Assembly: GCF_900108395.1 (NCBI RefSeq)
Contig: NZ_FNXE01000005.1
Span: forward strand, 47,058-111,057
Direction: 5' to 3'
From: Paenimyroides marinum
GTDB taxonomy: Bacteria > Bacteroidota > Bacteroidia > Flavobacteriales > Flavobacteriaceae
Length of the DNA: 64,000 nucleotides
Each line of letters opens with the position of its first letter. Positions within the stretch are counted from its first letter, which is position 1. The position numbers were made by a program, and so were the translations under genes. The notes beneath the pieces were generated by a model. The model had not been told where the DNA came from, ran no database searches, and saw only the letters and a program-made list of their open reading frames with translations. Below, piece after piece: positions 7,532 through 15,139 of the stretch.

Positions 7532-10467
7532 ACACTTCTCGGGTCGGGCTTGATGGGCATCATCGCACAACGATATACCTCTATCGCAGGACAATCGTAA
7601 TCCACAGTAACTTTACCCTCTATCAGATAAAGCCCTTTGCCACGTAAGGGCGATTTTTGCAGGCTTTGCGTGAAATGTACGGTATCTATAAAATCGCCGT
7701 TATGGTCTATAAAAGTACCAAACTTCATCGATGAACCAGTTTTAGTCCGTACCGTTTTGGAAGCGACCAAATGGGCTACAACTCGGACTACTTTGCCCTC
7801 AAAAGAAGCTAAAGTTTCTGCATCGGCGTTGCCACGATAATCGGATTTGGCAAGGTCAAAGATACTACCCGATACAGGAAAGCCCATCAGTTCAATTTCA
7901 TCGTAGAGGTTTTCCAATTCGTCTGTAACGAACATGGGAAGCTGTGGTTTTTCGGCATTCGTGGAAAATAACTGCCCGACCTGCGAATGGGTATTTCTGT
8001 TCTTATTCAGCAACAAATGAGCTTCCCAAAGCAACTCCTTTTTACCTGCTCCCAAAAAGCGGAACGCTCCCGAGCGGATAAGGATAATAATCTGCTCCAA
8101 TCCTGCACCGGTACGTAGGTTGAAGTTTTCCAAACTCAAATATGCCCCATTGCGTTTTCGTTCTTCCGGGATAAGTTGTGCCAACCTGTTTTCAAGATTT
8201 AAAAGACAGTCAAAGCCCAAATAAATAGCATTGCCATCGATGCTCGTATCATAAACACTTTTATTCACACAAGGCAAACAGATATTTCCGCCTGCTTTCC
8301 TTGCTTCGTTGATATAGACCTCTCGGGAATAGAAACCACCGTAATTATTGAGTACGCTGACCATAAATTCCAACGGATAATAGGTTTTCAGAAACAAGCT
8401 CTGATAGCTTTCAACCGCAAAGGAAGCACTATGAGCCTTATTGAAACTGTACCCTGCGAACGACTGCATCTGTCGCCATACCTCGTTGGCTACGTGTTCG
8501 GGATAGCCTTTCTCTCGGCAATTACTGTGGTATTTGTCCTCAATCTCTGCCAAATGGTTTACGTTGCGGTATTTACCGCTCATCATTCGCCTCAATACAT
8601 CGGCTTCTGCTAAATCCAATCCCCCGAAATGATGCCCGATTTTCATCACATCTTCCTGATAAACCATAATACCGTAAGTGTCCTCCAACTGCTCCTTGAA
8701 TGCAGGGTGGATATATTCGACCTTTTCGGGGTTCAGATGCCTTTCGATAAATGCCTGCATCATTCCCGAAGAAGCTACACCCGGGCGAATGATAGAGCTT
8801 GCGGCGACCAATGTAAGGTAATCTTCGCACCGCAATTTACTAATCAGTTGTCGCATTGCAGGACTTTCTATGTAAAAGCAACCGACCGTATTTGCCGACC
8901 TCAGTTGTTCGGCTATAACAGGGTCAGTAAAAAAACGTTTGGGGGTTGAGGTATCTACCGTTACATCTTTGTTGATGCGTATCAATTCCCTGCAATCCTT
9001 GATATGCCCTATACCTCTTTGGGAAAGAATGTCGAATTTCTCGAAGCCAATATCCTCTGCCACGTACATATCATACTGTACCGTCGGCAATCCCTTTGGT
9101 GGGTAATCCAGTGCGGAATAACAAGTGAGTGGCTTGTCAGAAATCAGAACACCCGAAGCGTGTATCGTCCGTTGGTTTGGAAAATCTGCCATTTGGTTGT
9201 AAACGGACAGGATAGTGTTAGTTACTTCATTTTTGTTGAGCATATTATTTGGCTCTTGTATGAGCCTGTCAATTTCGCTTTTGGGCAATCCATACACCTT
9301 ACCCAATTCACGGATAATGCTACGGTCACGGAATGTACCCATTGCACCCATCAAAGCGGTATGCTCGCTTTGGTATCGGCTGAAAATGTACTCGTACATT
9401 TCGTCCCTGTCCCGCCAAGAAAAATCTATGTCAAAGTCTGGCGGACTTTTGCGTTTGGGATTTAAAAAGCGTTCAAAATACAGGTTCAGTTCAATGGGGC
9501 AAACATCGGTAATGCCCAGACAATACGCCACAATACTGTTCGCTCCGCTACCTCTGCCCACATAGTGAAAGTCACGGCTTCTTGCATATCGGCAAATGTC
9601 GTCGGTAATCAGAAAATAGCTCGAAAAGTTGAGGTTGTCAATAATATCCAACTCTTTCAGTACACGCTCTTTTGCCTGTTTATCGTTTGCTCCGTATCTT
9701 CTGCCAAATCCGTCCATTGCATATTTGTACAATAGCTGTTTGTCATCGTATCGGTTACCTGTAAAGGTTTTGCGGTTTTTGGTGCTTTTGAAATCAAAAT
9801 CAAAGCTACATTCCGAAAGCAAACGGTTGGTGTTTTCTATCAGTTTCGGTACAGGGCTGTACAGCTCCAACAGCTTTTCACGGCTTATAAAAACCTCGTC
9901 CTCACGGGCTACCTGCGTTTGTTCTAATTGGGAGATAAGGATATTGTTGTCGATAGCCCTCAACTGCTTGTGCAGTTGAAAATCCTGCCTTTTGAACGAT
10001 ACAGGTTGCAAAACCACATAGTTTTCCCAGTGTTTCTTGGGAGCTACTACGAATTTATTGACCTCGTGGGGTCGTATGCCGATGTATTCATTGTCCTTTA
10101 AATCTGTTTCGACAATAGCACCAAATGGATAGATGACAAAGGCGTTTTTAAATTCGGGTGCAATAACTGGTAAAGCCGATTTGTTGCGGTTGGCAAAGGT
10201 CATCAAGTCATTCAGTTCCTTAAAGCCCCTTTCATTTTTGGCAATGCCTACGTACAATAATTGGTTGTCGTTCCTAAATTCCATTCCTGCCAAACCTCTA
10301 ATTCCTGCTTCGGTACAAAGACGGATAAAATCCAACGTTGCCGATGAATTGTTGATGTCGGTCAATACGGCTGTATCGTAACCATTGGTACGGATATTTT
10401 CAATGAGTTCTTTTAGGCTCATTGTACCGTACCGAAGACTATAATAGCTGTGCAGATTGAGCAACAT
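7528..10467 (-). CDS. dnaE2: DnaE-type DNA polymerase III alpha subunit, error-prone cassette
   Basis: A 979-residue C-family polymerase, shorter than the replicative DnaE. It has an N-terminal PHP domain (LNLHSYYSLRYG), the palm motif GRGSGANSIVAYCLG followed by PDFDIDF with both catalytic Asp residues, a third Asp in VQYDMYVAEDIGFEKFDIL, the YQEDVM motif, and a C-terminal OB fold (about 860-979). The active site looks intact. It starts 5 bases after the dinB stop, so the two form an operon. Short length and partnership with a Y-family polymerase and an S24 repressor indicate a translesion role, like DnaE2 of imuA-imuB-dnaE2. Confidence 0.88.
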   Translation of the reverse strand: MLLNLHSYYSLRYGTMSLKELIENIRTNGYDTAVLTDINNSSATLDFIRLCTEAGIRGLAGMEFRNDNQLLYVGIAKNERGFKELNDLMTFANRNKSALPVIAPEFKNAFVIYPFGAIVETDLKDNEYIGIRPHEVNKFVVAPKKHWENYVVLQPVSFKRQDFQLHKQLRAIDNNILISQLEQTQVAREDEVFISREKLLELYSPVPKLIENTNRLLSECSFDFDFKSTKNRKTFTGNRYDDKQLLYKYAMDGFGRRYGANDKQAKERVLKELDIIDNLNFSSYFLITDDICRYARSRDFHYVGRGSGANSIVAYCLGITDVCPIELNLYFERFLNPKRKSPPDFDIDFSWRDRDEMYEYIFSRYQSEHTALMGAMGTFRDRSIIRELGKVYGLPKSEIDRLIQEPNNMLNKNEVTNTILSVYNQMADFPNQRTIHASGVLISDKPLTCYSALDYPPKGLPTVQYDMYVAEDIGFEKFDILSQRGIGHIKDCRELIRINKDVTVDTSTPKRFFTDPVIAEQLRSANTVGCFYIESPAMRQLISKLRCEDYLTLVAASSIIRPGVASSGMMQAFIERHLNPEKVEYIHPAFKEQLEDTYGIMVYQEDVMKIGHHFGGLDLAEADVLRRMMSGKYRNVNHLAEIEDKYHSNCREKGYPEHVANEVWRQMQSFAGYSFNKAHSASFAVESYQSLFLKTYYPLEFMVSVLNNYGGFYSREVYINEARKAGGNICLPCVNKSVYDTSIDGNAIYLGFDCLLNLENRLAQLIPEERKRNGAYLSLENFNLRTGAGLEQIIILIRSGAFRFLGAGKKELLWEAHLLLNKNRNTHSQVGQLFSTNAEKPQLPMFVTDELENLYDEIELMGFPVSGSIFDLAKSDYRGNADAETLASFEGKVVRVVAHLVASKTVRTKTGSSMKFGTFIDHNGDFIDTVHFTQSLQKSPLRGKGLYLIEGKVTVDYDCPAIEVYRCAMMPIKPDPRSV

Positions 10468-10472
10468 AACGA

Positions 10473-11621
10473 TTAGGGATTTAAAAGAGCAAAACCTCTT
10501 ACCACCGAATGATGTCCGTATCGCATTCTAATCTTGTCCATTGCTTTGGACAGATTAATGTCTTCGAGCGTATCATCAAATAAATCCGCCTGATAGCTAC
10601 CTGCTATTAGGTTACTGAACTTTACGCCAATCAACCGTATCAACATCCGCTTGCTGTATAGTTTGTGGAACAGTTGAAGCACTTTTTCGGATATAGTCCT
10701 TTCGGACGAAGTGAAAGCCATTTTAGCTTGTGTGGTATGCGTATCGAAATTGCTGTAACGGATTTTGACCGTTACGCAGGACGTGAGCCTGCCGTCTTTC
10801 CGCAGGTCAAAAGCCAGCTCATCCACCATTGAAAGCATTATTCTCCGCAAGAGTTCCATATCAATCGTGTCCTGTTCAAATGTATGTTCCTTGCTCATAC
10901 TTTTCTGCTGATGGAACGGTACAACTGCACTTTTGTCAATACCGTTGGCTTTGTTCCAAATGCTCACACCGTTTTCGCCCAATACCTGTTTCATCGTAAA
11001 GACATTCATCTGCTGTAAGGTGTAGATATGGGATATGCCCATATTGCGGAGCAAAGGATAAGTCTTGTCGCCAATGCCAGGAATTTTGCGAATGGAAAGC
11101 GGAGCTAAAAAAGGCTTTTCCGTACCACCGTCCACCTTGCGTTCTCCACAGGGTTTGGCTTCTCCCGTGGCAATCTTGCTCACGGTTTTATTGGTAGATA
11201 GCCCAAACGAAATGGGCAGACCTGTTTCCTTGATGATACGCTGGCGGAGTTCCTGTGTCAATTTCCACGTTCCGAAAAATTTATCCATTCCGCTCATATC
11301 CAAATAATGCTCATCAATAGATGCCTTTTCAACGATTGGTATTTTTTCTTCGATGATTTCCGTAACGATATTGGAATACTTACTGTATAGGTCGTGGTCG
11401 CCACGCACCAATATGGCTTCGGGACAGAGCTGTCTTGCTAACCGCATAGGCATAGCGGAATGCACACCAAATTTACGTGCTTCATAACTGCAAGAAGCCA
11501 CTACGCCACGGTCGGAATTGCCCCCGATAAGGACAGGTTTTCCAACAAGGTCACTGTTCAATAAACGTTCTACCGACACAAAAAAGGCATCTAAATCACA
11601 ATGGACAATCGTTCTTTCCAT
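10473..11621 (-). CDS. dinB: Y-family DNA polymerase (DinB/Pol IV-like)
   Basis: A 382-residue translesion polymerase. Catalytic motifs are intact: HCDLDAFFVSVE (first Asp, about residue 9) and ASIDEHYLDMSG (the Asp-Glu pair, about 104-105). A helix-hairpin-helix region (IRKIPGIGDKTYPLLRNMGI) and a little-finger domain follow. The ATG at 11621 is preferred to the TTG three codons upstream. It is the first gene of a leftward operon with dnaE and is divergent from the S24/XRE regulator, which probably controls it. Confidence 0.92.
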   Translation of the reverse strand: MERTIVHCDLDAFFVSVERLLNSDLVGKPVLIGGNSDRGVVASCSYEARKFGVHSAMPMRLARQLCPEAILVRGDHDLYSKYSNIVTEIIEEKIPIVEKASIDEHYLDMSGMDKFFGTWKLTQELRQRIIKETGLPISFGLSTNKTVSKIATGEAKPCGERKVDGGTEKPFLAPLSIRKIPGIGDKTYPLLRNMGISHIYTLQQMNVFTMKQVLGENGVSIWNKANGIDKSAVVPFHQQKSMSKEHTFEQDTIDMELLRRIMLSMVDELAFDLRKDGRLTSCVTVKIRYSNFDTHTTQAKMAFTSSERTISEKVLQLFHKLYSKRMLIRLIGVKFSNLIAGSYQADLFDDTLEDINLSKAMDKIRMRYGHHSVVRGFALLNP

Positions 11622-11641
11622 AACACACAAAATCTAACGCT

Positions 11642-11649
11642 CAAAATTA
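11642..11649 (-). promoter_or_regulatory. Putative -7 box of the dinB-dnaE operon
   Basis: The minus strand reads TAATTTTG, matching the Bacteroidota -7 consensus TAnnTTTG, about 20 bases before the dinB ATG. No clear -33 box is seen. Confidence 0.5.
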
Positions 11650-11672
11650 CTACGTTTTTTAGCAAAATGTTT

Positions 11673-11680
11673 TACCTTTG
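11673..11680 (+). promoter_or_regulatory. Putative -7 box of the S24/XRE regulator
   Basis: TACCTTTG matches TAnnTTTG and directly abuts the palindromic operator. Transcription would start inside the palindrome and give a leader of only about 12 bases. Confidence 0.6.
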
Positions 11681-11699
11681 TTGCTACAAATTGTAGCAA
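11681..11699 (+). promoter_or_regulatory. Perfect palindrome, likely operator of the mutagenesis cassette
   Basis: Two 9-base arms, TTGCTACAA and TTGTAGCAA, are separated by a single A. The palindrome lies between the -7 box of the S24/XRE gene and its ATG, and upstream of the divergent dinB promoter. Its position suits autorepression and joint control of both transcripts by the regulator. Confidence 0.7.
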
Positions 11700-12487
11700 T
11701 GTCAATATTGTCAGAAAACATAAGGTATCTACGCAATCAGCTTGGGTATTCGCAACAAAAGGTTGCGGATGACCTTATCATTACCCGTGGTCGCTATGCC
11801 AAATACGAGGACGATGCGACTGAACCGCCAATTGAGATACTGCTCAAAATATCACGTTACTACCACGTGAGCATTGATTTGTTGGTTTCGGTCGATTTGC
11901 GAAAAATACCTTTGAAAGAAATTTTGGAACTGCCCGACAACCGTATTCTGCTCCCTATTAAAGTGGACAATAGGGGCGAAAACAAAATTGAAATCATACC
12001 GCACAAAGCATCAATGGGCTATTTGAACGGCTATGCAGACCCCGAATATATCGAAAGCCTGCAAACCATTTCGTTGCCGTTTCTCAAAGGGGGTAAATAC
12101 AGGGCTTTTCCTGCGGACGGTGCTTCTATGCCACCGCATAAAGACAATGCGTACATCATCGGGAAGTATATAGAAAACCTTGCCGATATGCGGACAGGAA
12201 AAACGTATGTATTCCTAACCCGAAGCGAGGGAATTACCTATAAACGACTATTAAAAGTAAATAAGGAAACTTTAGAAGTTTCTGCCGACAATGTGTTTTA
12301 CAAATCCTACGAGATACACCTGTCCGATATTTTGGAGATATGGCAGTATGCAAGTAGTCTGGCGACACAGGAATTTTCAAAGGACGATTTTCAATTTGAC
12401 AATATTGCCATTATCAGAATGTTACAAGAATTGAAAAACGAAATAAGGGAACTAAAAGGCAATTCTCCTACTACGGACAACATCTAA
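11699..12487 (+). CDS. XRE/S24 LexA-like repressor of the polymerase cassette
   Basis: A 262-residue regulator. Residues 1-65 form an XRE helix-turn-helix (ENIRYLRNQLGYSQQKVADD). The C-terminal half is an S24 peptidase-like domain with a GASM motif where LexA/UmuD carry the catalytic Ser, and YKRLLK containing the candidate catalytic Lys. KASMGYL may be the cleavage region. The ATG at 11699 fits the HTH start; an in-frame TTG upstream would read through the operator. By analogy with LexA and CI it should cleave itself under DNA damage and release the divergent dinB-dnaE operon. Confidence 0.85.
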   Translation: MSILSENIRYLRNQLGYSQQKVADDLIITRGRYAKYEDDATEPPIEILLKISRYYHVSIDLLVSVDLRKIPLKEILELPDNRILLPIKVDNRGENKIEIIPHKASMGYLNGYADPEYIESLQTISLPFLKGGKYRAFPADGASMPPHKDNAYIIGKYIENLADMRTGKTYVFLTRSEGITYKRLLKVNKETLEVSADNVFYKSYEIHLSDILEIWQYASSLATQEFSKDDFQFDNIAIIRMLQELKNEIRELKGNSPTTDNI

Positions 12488-12519
12488 TCCCCAATACAGA
12501 TTATTTATGCTAAATGATG

Positions 12520-12550
12520 TTGCTCGTCATTTATAGCTTCGCTATCTTTG
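12520..12550 (+). promoter_or_regulatory. Promoter of the receiver-domain gene and its structured leader
   Basis: TTG at 12520-12522 and TATCTTTG at 12543-12550 are 20 bases apart, a good match to the Bacteroidota -33/-7 promoter. The transcript would begin near 12556, about 218 bases before the next start codon. Confidence 0.65.
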
Positions 12551-12596
12551 TATCTGAAAATATAGAAAATACTTAAAGTGTTTTTGCTTTAATTCT

Positions 12597-12707
12597 CGAT
12601 ACTAAAAACTGGTAATTTTTAAACCCCGAGGCATAAGTAAGAACGCTCACGCTATAGGCGTGGGCGTCCGCTTATTCGGGGTTAGGCGTACCAGTGCCAT
12701 AGTATCG
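12597..12707 (+). ncRNA. 111-base nested hairpin in a long leader
   Basis: Complementary segments pair outside-in: CGATACT 12597-12603 with AGTATCG 12701-12707; ACTGGTA 12608-12614 with TACCAGT 12689-12695; AACCCCGA 12622-12629 with TCGGGGTT 12676-12683; then ATAAG with CTTAT, ACGC with GCGT and CACGC with GCGTG. All helices are co-linear, giving one long interrupted rod. A second hairpin (CCTACGC / GCGTAGG, 12721-12746) with a T-rich loop follows. It lies downstream of a promoter and before the receiver gene, so it may be a cis-regulatory RNA; a DNA cruciform site is the alternative. Confidence 0.55.
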
Positions 12708-12773
12708 GTAAGTGTGATTGCCTACGCTTTCTTTTTTTTGCGTAGGGTTTACGAACAACAAAAAAACGGTATT

Positions 12774-13220
12774 ATGGAAACAGTAAACACCTCTCAACAA
12801 ACTCTCGCCTTTATCCACGATAAAAGCCCTATTGCAGACATTATCTGCAATGACCTTACTGATTTAGAATTTGAAATATTGTATCGCTCGGAGCATATCG
12901 GGAACGGAATAACGCAATTATCAGCATTAAAATCATTGCCCGAAGTCTGCATTATAGACCTCGATTTTTACGACAAGAACGTATTGGCAGAGCTTCAGGA
13001 ACTACACACAAAGTACCCAAGTATGAAACTGATTGCTTTCAGCGACAGGGATAGCGAACAAGCCGTAAAACCTCTTTTGGAGATTGGTTTTGCAGGTTAT
13101 CTGCTCATTGGTAGCGATGCGGACGATTTCAAAAAAGCTATTGAAGGAGTTGCCAATGGCGGAAGATATTTTAGTGTAGGTGTAGCGGATATTGCACAGG
13201 AATATTTTGGTAATAACTAA
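12774..13220 (+). CDS. Stand-alone response-regulator receiver-like protein
   Basis: A 148-residue protein made only of a NarL-type receiver fold. CIIDLDFYD carries the candidate phospho-acceptor Asp, LIAFSDRDSEQ corresponds to beta-4, and GFAGYLLIGSDADDFKKAIE is the helix-5 region. The usual conserved Lys after beta-5 appears replaced by Ile (YLLIG rather than YLLK). There is no DNA-binding domain. The ATG at 12774 is chosen because the upstream in-frame stretch is the structured leader. It probably works by protein contact or as an atypical receiver. Its stop overlaps the convergent abiH stop by four bases. Confidence 0.75.
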   Translation: METVNTSQQTLAFIHDKSPIADIICNDLTDLEFEILYRSEHIGNGITQLSALKSLPEVCIIDLDFYDKNVLAELQELHTKYPSMKLIAFSDRDSEQAVKPLLEIGFAGYLLIGSDADDFKKAIEGVANGGRYFSVGVADIAQEYFGNN

Positions 13221-14197
13221 AGCTGCCTTTTTAAATCTGTAATTTTTATTTGGGCGATATTATTGTCATTTATTCCAAGTTGCAACAATGTTTGCTTGTG
13301 TTCTTGTTTTTCAAGTTCACTGTAATACGAAACATTCCAAAATACATTTTCATTTAGTTTAGCTTTTAACACTTCAAAATATTTTAAATCTACTTCTGAA
13401 ATAGAATGTCCCAAAACAATAACCTTTTCAACTTCTATAAGGTTGGCAAAAAAAGCGATATTGTTTTCTATAATTGAAACGGTATTTTTAAAAGCCTTTG
13501 TATAATAAGATAGTATTTCTTGCTTGGCACTTTCATAAGAATAATCATATTCATCTGCTTTTTGTTCACGCCATTCGTAAAATTCTTCTTCGCTTAAACC
13601 TTGTGGTGGTTCTTCTTCTTTCTCCTCAAAATTTGCAGGGTCAGTTCCGTGTCCTAAAATAAGATTACAATTATCTGCATTGGCTTTGTTATGAATATAG
13701 GTTATTCGTTCTTCGGGGATACCATAGCTTTTCTGTAATGTTTCAGTATAATTAAAATTTAAAAAATGGCTGTCGTTTTCCAATTCAATTAGAGTATCAT
13801 TGGGAATGTTTTCGTATTCGACTTCAAGAATAAAACTATTAAAGTCATTAATTAAGGTCGTAGTTAAGTCTTCGATGATTAACTCCATTTCAATTTGATA
13901 ACTATGCCAATCTCTATCTCGAAAATCTTCAGCACCGGGACGAGCAATTAAGTCAGAATGGTTTTCCAATACCTCCACGTAATCTAAATCAGCTAATGCT
14001 TGTTCAAACCTTGACCATAAGGCATATTCCTCATCAGTCAATTCGGGATTTGTTATATCAGGAAGCCCATAATAATGTAATAAAAGGTCATAAACCTCAC
14101 TGTTATTTTCAGCCAAGTAGTTTGCAAAACTTTGATACCTTGTGTCTAATTTATGATGGATATCAAATCCGTTTCCAATAATGTATAATGTCTTCAT
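13217..14197 (-). CDS. AbiH-family abortive infection protein
   Basis: A 326-residue protein with the AbiH signature at its N-terminus: LYIIGNGFDIHHKLDTRYQS, a nucleotide-binding-like Gly-Asn-Gly-Phe-Asp motif. The C-terminal part contains VIVLGHSISEVDLKYF, also typical (GHS..D). AbiH proteins give abortive infection against phage, first described in Lactococcus; their activity is not established. I start at 14197 because the motif normally begins at residue 2-10. It follows the nuclease-like gene by 49 bases, so the two are likely an operon. Both are AT-richer than the rest of the ICE, consistent with separately acquired cargo. Confidence 0.85.
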   Translation of the reverse strand: MKTLYIIGNGFDIHHKLDTRYQSFANYLAENNSEVYDLLLHYYGLPDITNPELTDEEYALWSRFEQALADLDYVEVLENHSDLIARPGAEDFRDRDWHSYQIEMELIIEDLTTTLINDFNSFILEVEYENIPNDTLIELENDSHFLNFNYTETLQKSYGIPEERITYIHNKANADNCNLILGHGTDPANFEEKEEEPPQGLSEEEFYEWREQKADEYDYSYESAKQEILSYYTKAFKNTVSIIENNIAFFANLIEVEKVIVLGHSISEVDLKYFEVLKAKLNENVFWNVSYYSELEKQEHKQTLLQLGINDNNIAQIKITDLKRQL

Positions 14198-14246
14198 TAA
14201 TGTATTTATCTTTTCATATTCATTGTTGGTTTGAAATAGTTTGCTT

Positions 14247-14822
14247 CTACAAGCCACTGCGTTTTCCAAAGATTGGACTTAGTTTATCCCAAAATTGCTG
14301 TTCAAGAATTTCTACAATGAAACGCTCTACCACTTCTTCACTTTCTGAAATAACTTCGTAAGCTGAAATTTTTACGCTATAATCTAAATTATTATCCCAT
14401 TTGCATAAATGCAAACTATAAGTCCGAGTTCCCTCCGTACCAAGATGATTTTTAATTCTCGTTTTGAAATTTGTTGTCGAGCTTCCAACATACAATATAT
14501 CAGATGAAGTTCTATTATATTTAGAAAGATTAACCCTATCCTTATTTTTAGCTTTTAGCTTATTTTCGGAATGATAATCTTCAAAACATTCGATTAATCT
14601 CTTTAGTTTTTTGGGGGATTGAACTTGTAGAATATAAATAAGCGGATTATTATTTTTAGGGATTTTATCGATATGTTTTTTTACTGTTGTTCTATCTCTG
14701 AACTCTAAAGAATGAAAAGACACTTCACAGAACGGTTTAACCGTAATTTTTGAAATTTGGTCAGCTATGTTCAATGCAAACTTTTCAGATTGCTTGACAA
14801 TGTTTTTGGTATCAATTTTCAT
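14247..14822 (-). CDS. GIY-YIG-like nuclease, probable AbiH partner
   Basis: A 191-residue protein with a probable GIY-YIG fold. LIYILQV stands for the GIY strand. After an insert of about 45 residues comes ILYVGSSTTNFKTRIKNHLG, with the YVG strand, the catalytic-type Arg and a His. VVERFIVEILEQQFW then offers the metal-binding Glu, and SPIFGKRSG closes the fold. The final Asn of classic members appears replaced by Gly. The N-terminal 75 residues are unassigned. The ATG at 14822 is preferred. Paired with AbiH it suggests a defence operon. Enzymatic activity is inferred. Confidence 0.6.
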   Translation of the reverse strand: MKIDTKNIVKQSEKFALNIADQISKITVKPFCEVSFHSLEFRDRTTVKKHIDKIPKNNNPLIYILQVQSPKKLKRLIECFEDYHSENKLKAKNKDRVNLSKYNRTSSDILYVGSSTTNFKTRIKNHLGTEGTRTYSLHLCKWDNNLDYSVKISAYEVISESEEVVERFIVEILEQQFWDKLSPIFGKRSGL

Positions 14823-15139
14823 TGTGATGTAATAAACTTCAAATATACAAAATAAGGATAGTTTGATTTTAAGGGACATTTAATCTTATCCAATAAAGCG
14901 ACGTTCTTTTGCTTCTTTTCTTTGGTCGCTGTGTGAAAAGAAAAGAAGTCAATTCCAAAACTAATCTTTGGGATACCGAATATCCCACGCAAAAAATGTC
15001 GCAACCTGTTTGGTAAAATGTAAGGAAAGGAGTGTGCGGAGCGGTGCATTTTGACAAAGTGGTTGCACCTATTCAGACAGTAAAAATGCGTTTCCGACCG
15101 TAGGCGAGGAATTGCATTTTTGCCCGCCGATTTTGGCGT
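14823..15139. other. Non-coding region between the defence pair and PRTRC genes
   Basis: No gene is seen in these 317 bases. A strong hairpin has 12-base arms, CTTCTTTTCTTT and AAAGAAAAGAAG, at 14912-14948. An inverted repeat AAAAATGC / GCATTTTT lies at 15082-15121. Composition changes from AT-rich to ICE-like here, so it may mark the boundary of the inserted cargo. A cis-acting transfer or replication site is possible but unproven. Confidence 0.5.

Noticed and set aside
9004..9465. A 153-codon rightward ORF
   Set aside because: It is antisense to the DnaE palm region, whose catalytic motifs are intact.
12721..12746. Second hairpin CCTACGC/GCGTAGG as a transcription terminator
   Set aside because: The T run is in the loop, not after the stem, so it does not fit a rho-independent terminator.
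12660..12773. N-terminal extension of the receiver protein from an upstream ATG
   Set aside because: The extension runs through the paired hairpin region and does not match receiver sequences; the ATG at 12774 fits the domain start.
14819..15057. Two short leftward ORFs of 62-76 codons
   Set aside because: They overlap the hairpin region in different frames and have no recognisable composition or motif.
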